Assembly: GCA_030604545.1 (NCBI GenBank)
Contig: JAUVVS010000116.1
Span: 1-6,671, forward strand
Source: Deltaproteobacteria bacterium
GTDB lineage: Bacteria; Desulfobacterota; Desulfobacteria; Desulfobacterales; JAUVVS01
DNA length: 6,671 nt
Direction of reading: 5' to 3'
The notes under the pieces are model-generated. The model saw only the letters and a list, made by a program, of their open reading frames with translations, had not been told where the DNA came from and made no database searches. Shown here piece by piece: positions 5,725-6,671 of the stretch. A program made the translations under genes and the position numbers. Every line of letters starts with the position of its first letter. Position 1 is the first letter of the stretch.

Positions 5725-6671
5725 TTACTGACAGCGGTTACAGAAGGCCTTATGGGTTGGAGAAATATCCACCCACATGGGGACTTCAGATCTGCAGGAA
5801 TCCGCCGCCTCTAGACAGCGATCACAGAATCGACATCCCGAAGGGAGGTTGAGAAGGTTGGGAGTCTCTCCTTGGATCGGCTCCAGTTGGGCAGTTTCTT
5901 CCATCAACGTAAGAAAAGATGAAAGGAGCGCTTTCGTATAAGGATGGGTCGGGGAGTTAAAAACCTCTTCCCTGCTTCCATATTCAACGAGATGTCCCGC
6001 ATACAAGACACCGATATCGTGACAAACATCTGCCACAACGGAAATATCATGGGATATAAATATCATGCTGATGTTAAACTCTTTTTGAAGGTTCTTAGCT
6101 TCATTTAAAATTTGATCTTGAACAATCACATCTAAAGCGGTCGTAGGCTCATCAGCTATTATAAGCTGGGGTCGGCAGGCCAATGCCATGGCAATAATGG
6201 CGCGCTGTTTCATTCCGCCGCTATACTGGTGCGGATAATCTCTCAAACGATTTTTTGGAATTCTTACCAGTTGAAAAAGTTCCTCAACCTGATTTAAGGC
6301 TTCTTCTTTGGATAGATCCGGTGTATGTGTGAGTATGGCTTCTGCAATTTGATCGGCTACGCGATGTACTGGATTTAGGGCATTCATGGCGGCCTGAAAA
6401 ATCATAGCGATCTTTTTCCAGCGAATATATCTCATCTCCTCATCATTCTTTTGAAGTAGATCCTCTCCTTCAAACAGTACGCGTCCCTCTCGAACTGAAC
6501 CATTGGATGGAAGTAATCCCATCAACGCCATACCCAAGGTGGTTTTTCCGCATCCGGATTCCCCCACGAAACCGAGAGATTTTCCAATATCCAATGAAAA
6601 AGTGACCCCTTCTAAGGCGCTCAGATAGCCTCTTGAAGTTTGGTAGTCAACTCTTAAATTTTCAACTTCTA
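5725..6671 (-). CDS. oligopeptide/dipeptide ABC importer ATP-binding protein, OppD/DppD type, 5' end cut by the window
   Basis: The frame stays open to the right edge, giving 314 visible residues starting EVENLRVDY, so only a few N-terminal residues are probably missing. The TTG at 6594 is not the start: the 25 codons before it encode the conserved first strands of the domain (VENLRVDYQT, then SALEGVTFS). In visible numbering the motifs are Walker A GESGCGKTT (36-44), Q-loop Gln92, signature YSGGMKQR (149-156; Tyr replaces the usual Leu), Walker B LIIADEP (169-175), D-loop TALD (177-180) and His207 (ISHD). The oligo_HPY tail (PTHPYTKALL, 240-249) ends with Cys279, 282, 285, 292, 310 and 313, two more than the four usually expected there. 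It pairs with the OppF-type protein 12 bp downstream as a heterodimer under the two permeases, which should be encoded beyond the right edge. Confidence 0.95.
   Translation of the reverse strand, partial: EVENLRVDYQTSRGYLSALEGVTFSLDIGKSLGFVGESGCGKTTLGMALMGLLPSNGSVREGRVLFEGEDLLQKNDEEMRYIRWKKIAMIFQAAMNALNPVHRVADQIAEAILTHTPDLSKEEALNQVEELFQLVRIPKNRLRDYPHQYSGGMKQRAIIAMALACRPQLIIADEPTTALDVIVQDQILNEAKNLQKEFNISMIFISHDISVVADVCHDIGVLYAGHLVEYGSREEVFNSPTHPYTKALLSSFLTLMEETAQLEPIQGETPNLLNLPSGCRFCDRCLEAADSCRSEVPMWVDISPTHKAFCNRCQ

Noticed and set aside
6592..6594. TTG considered as the start of the OppD-type ATPase
   Set aside because: The frame continues upstream to the window edge and encodes conserved N-terminal residues of the ABC domain, so the real start is beyond 6671.

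Overview
The window is a bacterial chromosome segment of moderate G+C (somewhat below 50% by eye). Every convincing gene lies on the minus strand, so transcription runs from high to low coordinates. Gene content (a peptide-type ABC importer, a HAMP-linked class III nucleotide cyclase, a cobalamin-type radical SAM protein) and a heptad repeat of the GTTCAGG type would fit a Desulfobacterota (delta-proteobacterial) genome. That assignment is an inference from style, not from a marker gene.

Region by region, in transcription order: (1) 6671 to 4726 holds the last two genes of an Opp/Dpp-type oligopeptide ABC importer operon, both ATPases. The first runs off the right edge. Permeases and binding protein would lie beyond it. 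(2) 4725 to 4483 is a 243-bp non-coding gap that holds a 193-bp element with inverted ends made of 7-bp-periodic GTTCAGG-like units. (3) 4482 to 2123 holds an N-formylglutamate amidohydrolase-like gene whose stop codon overlaps the start of a six-helix membrane class III adenylate/guanylate cyclase (ATGA overlap, probably translationally coupled). (4) 2122 to 2009 is a short spacer with a perfect 9-bp inverted repeat just after the cyclase. (5) 2008 to 444 holds a radical SAM protein with an unusual CX4CX2C cluster motif, then a small two-helix '2TM' protein. (6) 370 to the left edge is the start of an additional membrane protein, cut by the window end.

The left half looks like a signalling and membrane group: cyclase, radical SAM enzyme, 2TM protein and a truncated multi-helix protein with a charged N-terminus. 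No two-component partner, peptide precursor or defence module is visible, so joint function is unproven. I see no tRNA, rRNA, CRISPR array or intact transposase. The most unusual non-coding structure is the heptad inverted-repeat element. The most unusual protein is the radical SAM enzyme.
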